DNA from: Trichostrongylus colubriformis
Lineage: Eukaryota; Nematoda; Chromadorea; Rhabditida; Trichostrongylidae
Reading direction: 5' to 3'
NCBI GenBank assembly: GCA_963978905.1
Contig: OZ022258.1
Location: forward strand, 58,140,591 to 58,204,590
DNA length: 64,000 nt
This document shows, one piece after another, positions 63,977 to 64,000 of this stretch. The number at the start of each line of letters is the position of its first letter. The stretch's first letter is position 1. A program made the position numbers and the translations under genes. A model generated the notes under the pieces. That model ran no database searches, was not told the origin of the DNA, and saw nothing but the letters and a program-made list of their open reading frames with translations.

Positions 63977-64000
63977 TATCACTTAGGAAGAGAATGCCAT

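Overview
This window looks like nuclear DNA from a nematode, most likely a strongylid (hookworm-like) worm; the genus is inference. The sequence shows AT-rich intergenic DNA, very short introns (about 40-80 bp) with TTTCAG or TTTGCAG acceptors, one SL1-like motif, tRNA-derived SINEs and many mariner- and Harbinger-like miniature transposons. No operon of bacterial type, rRNA gene or CRISPR array was seen. The longest uninterrupted frame is only 206 codons, so genes had to be read as small exons joined by splice sites.

All gene models were built by eye from splice consensus, open frames and matching intron phase. No database search was possible, so almost none has a named product. The strongest chains, in which phases agree across every intron, lie at 2527-2875 (-), 7450-7880 (+), 13213-13794 (-), 22843-22977 (-), 31146-31677 (-), 38347-38772 (+), 44559-45735 (-), 46855-47222 (-) and 51165-51523 (-). 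Strong single exons lie at 22460-22569, 39903-40162, 47286-47660 (a membrane protein), 49113-49266 and 54511-54608, all on the minus strand.

Most of the rest is mobile DNA, dominated by fold-back (long inverted repeat) elements. Region by region: 0-6 kb has dispersed repeats and two minus-strand exon pairs. 6-12 kb is a nest of fold-backs around a plus-strand gene. 12-16 kb has a gene with a fold-back in its intron, a 1.4 kb TA-flanked fold-back and a 221-bp palindrome. 16-24 kb has GC-rich DNA and a fold-back family near 20-22 kb. 24-33 kb has SINEs, a decayed mariner and a hammerhead-like motif. 33-40 kb has a poly-G fold-back, a decayed transposase and small genes. 40-52 kb is the most gene-rich part, with several introns or gene ends carrying MITEs. 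52-64 kb has a 1.4 kb fold-back with eight hairpin modules, candidate exons, a 1.3 kb inverted pair containing a tRNA-like promoter, and a last fold-back that cuts an open frame at the right edge.

The genes show no common pathway. What ties the window together is repeated insertion of palindromic elements into introns, gene ends and older copies of themselves.
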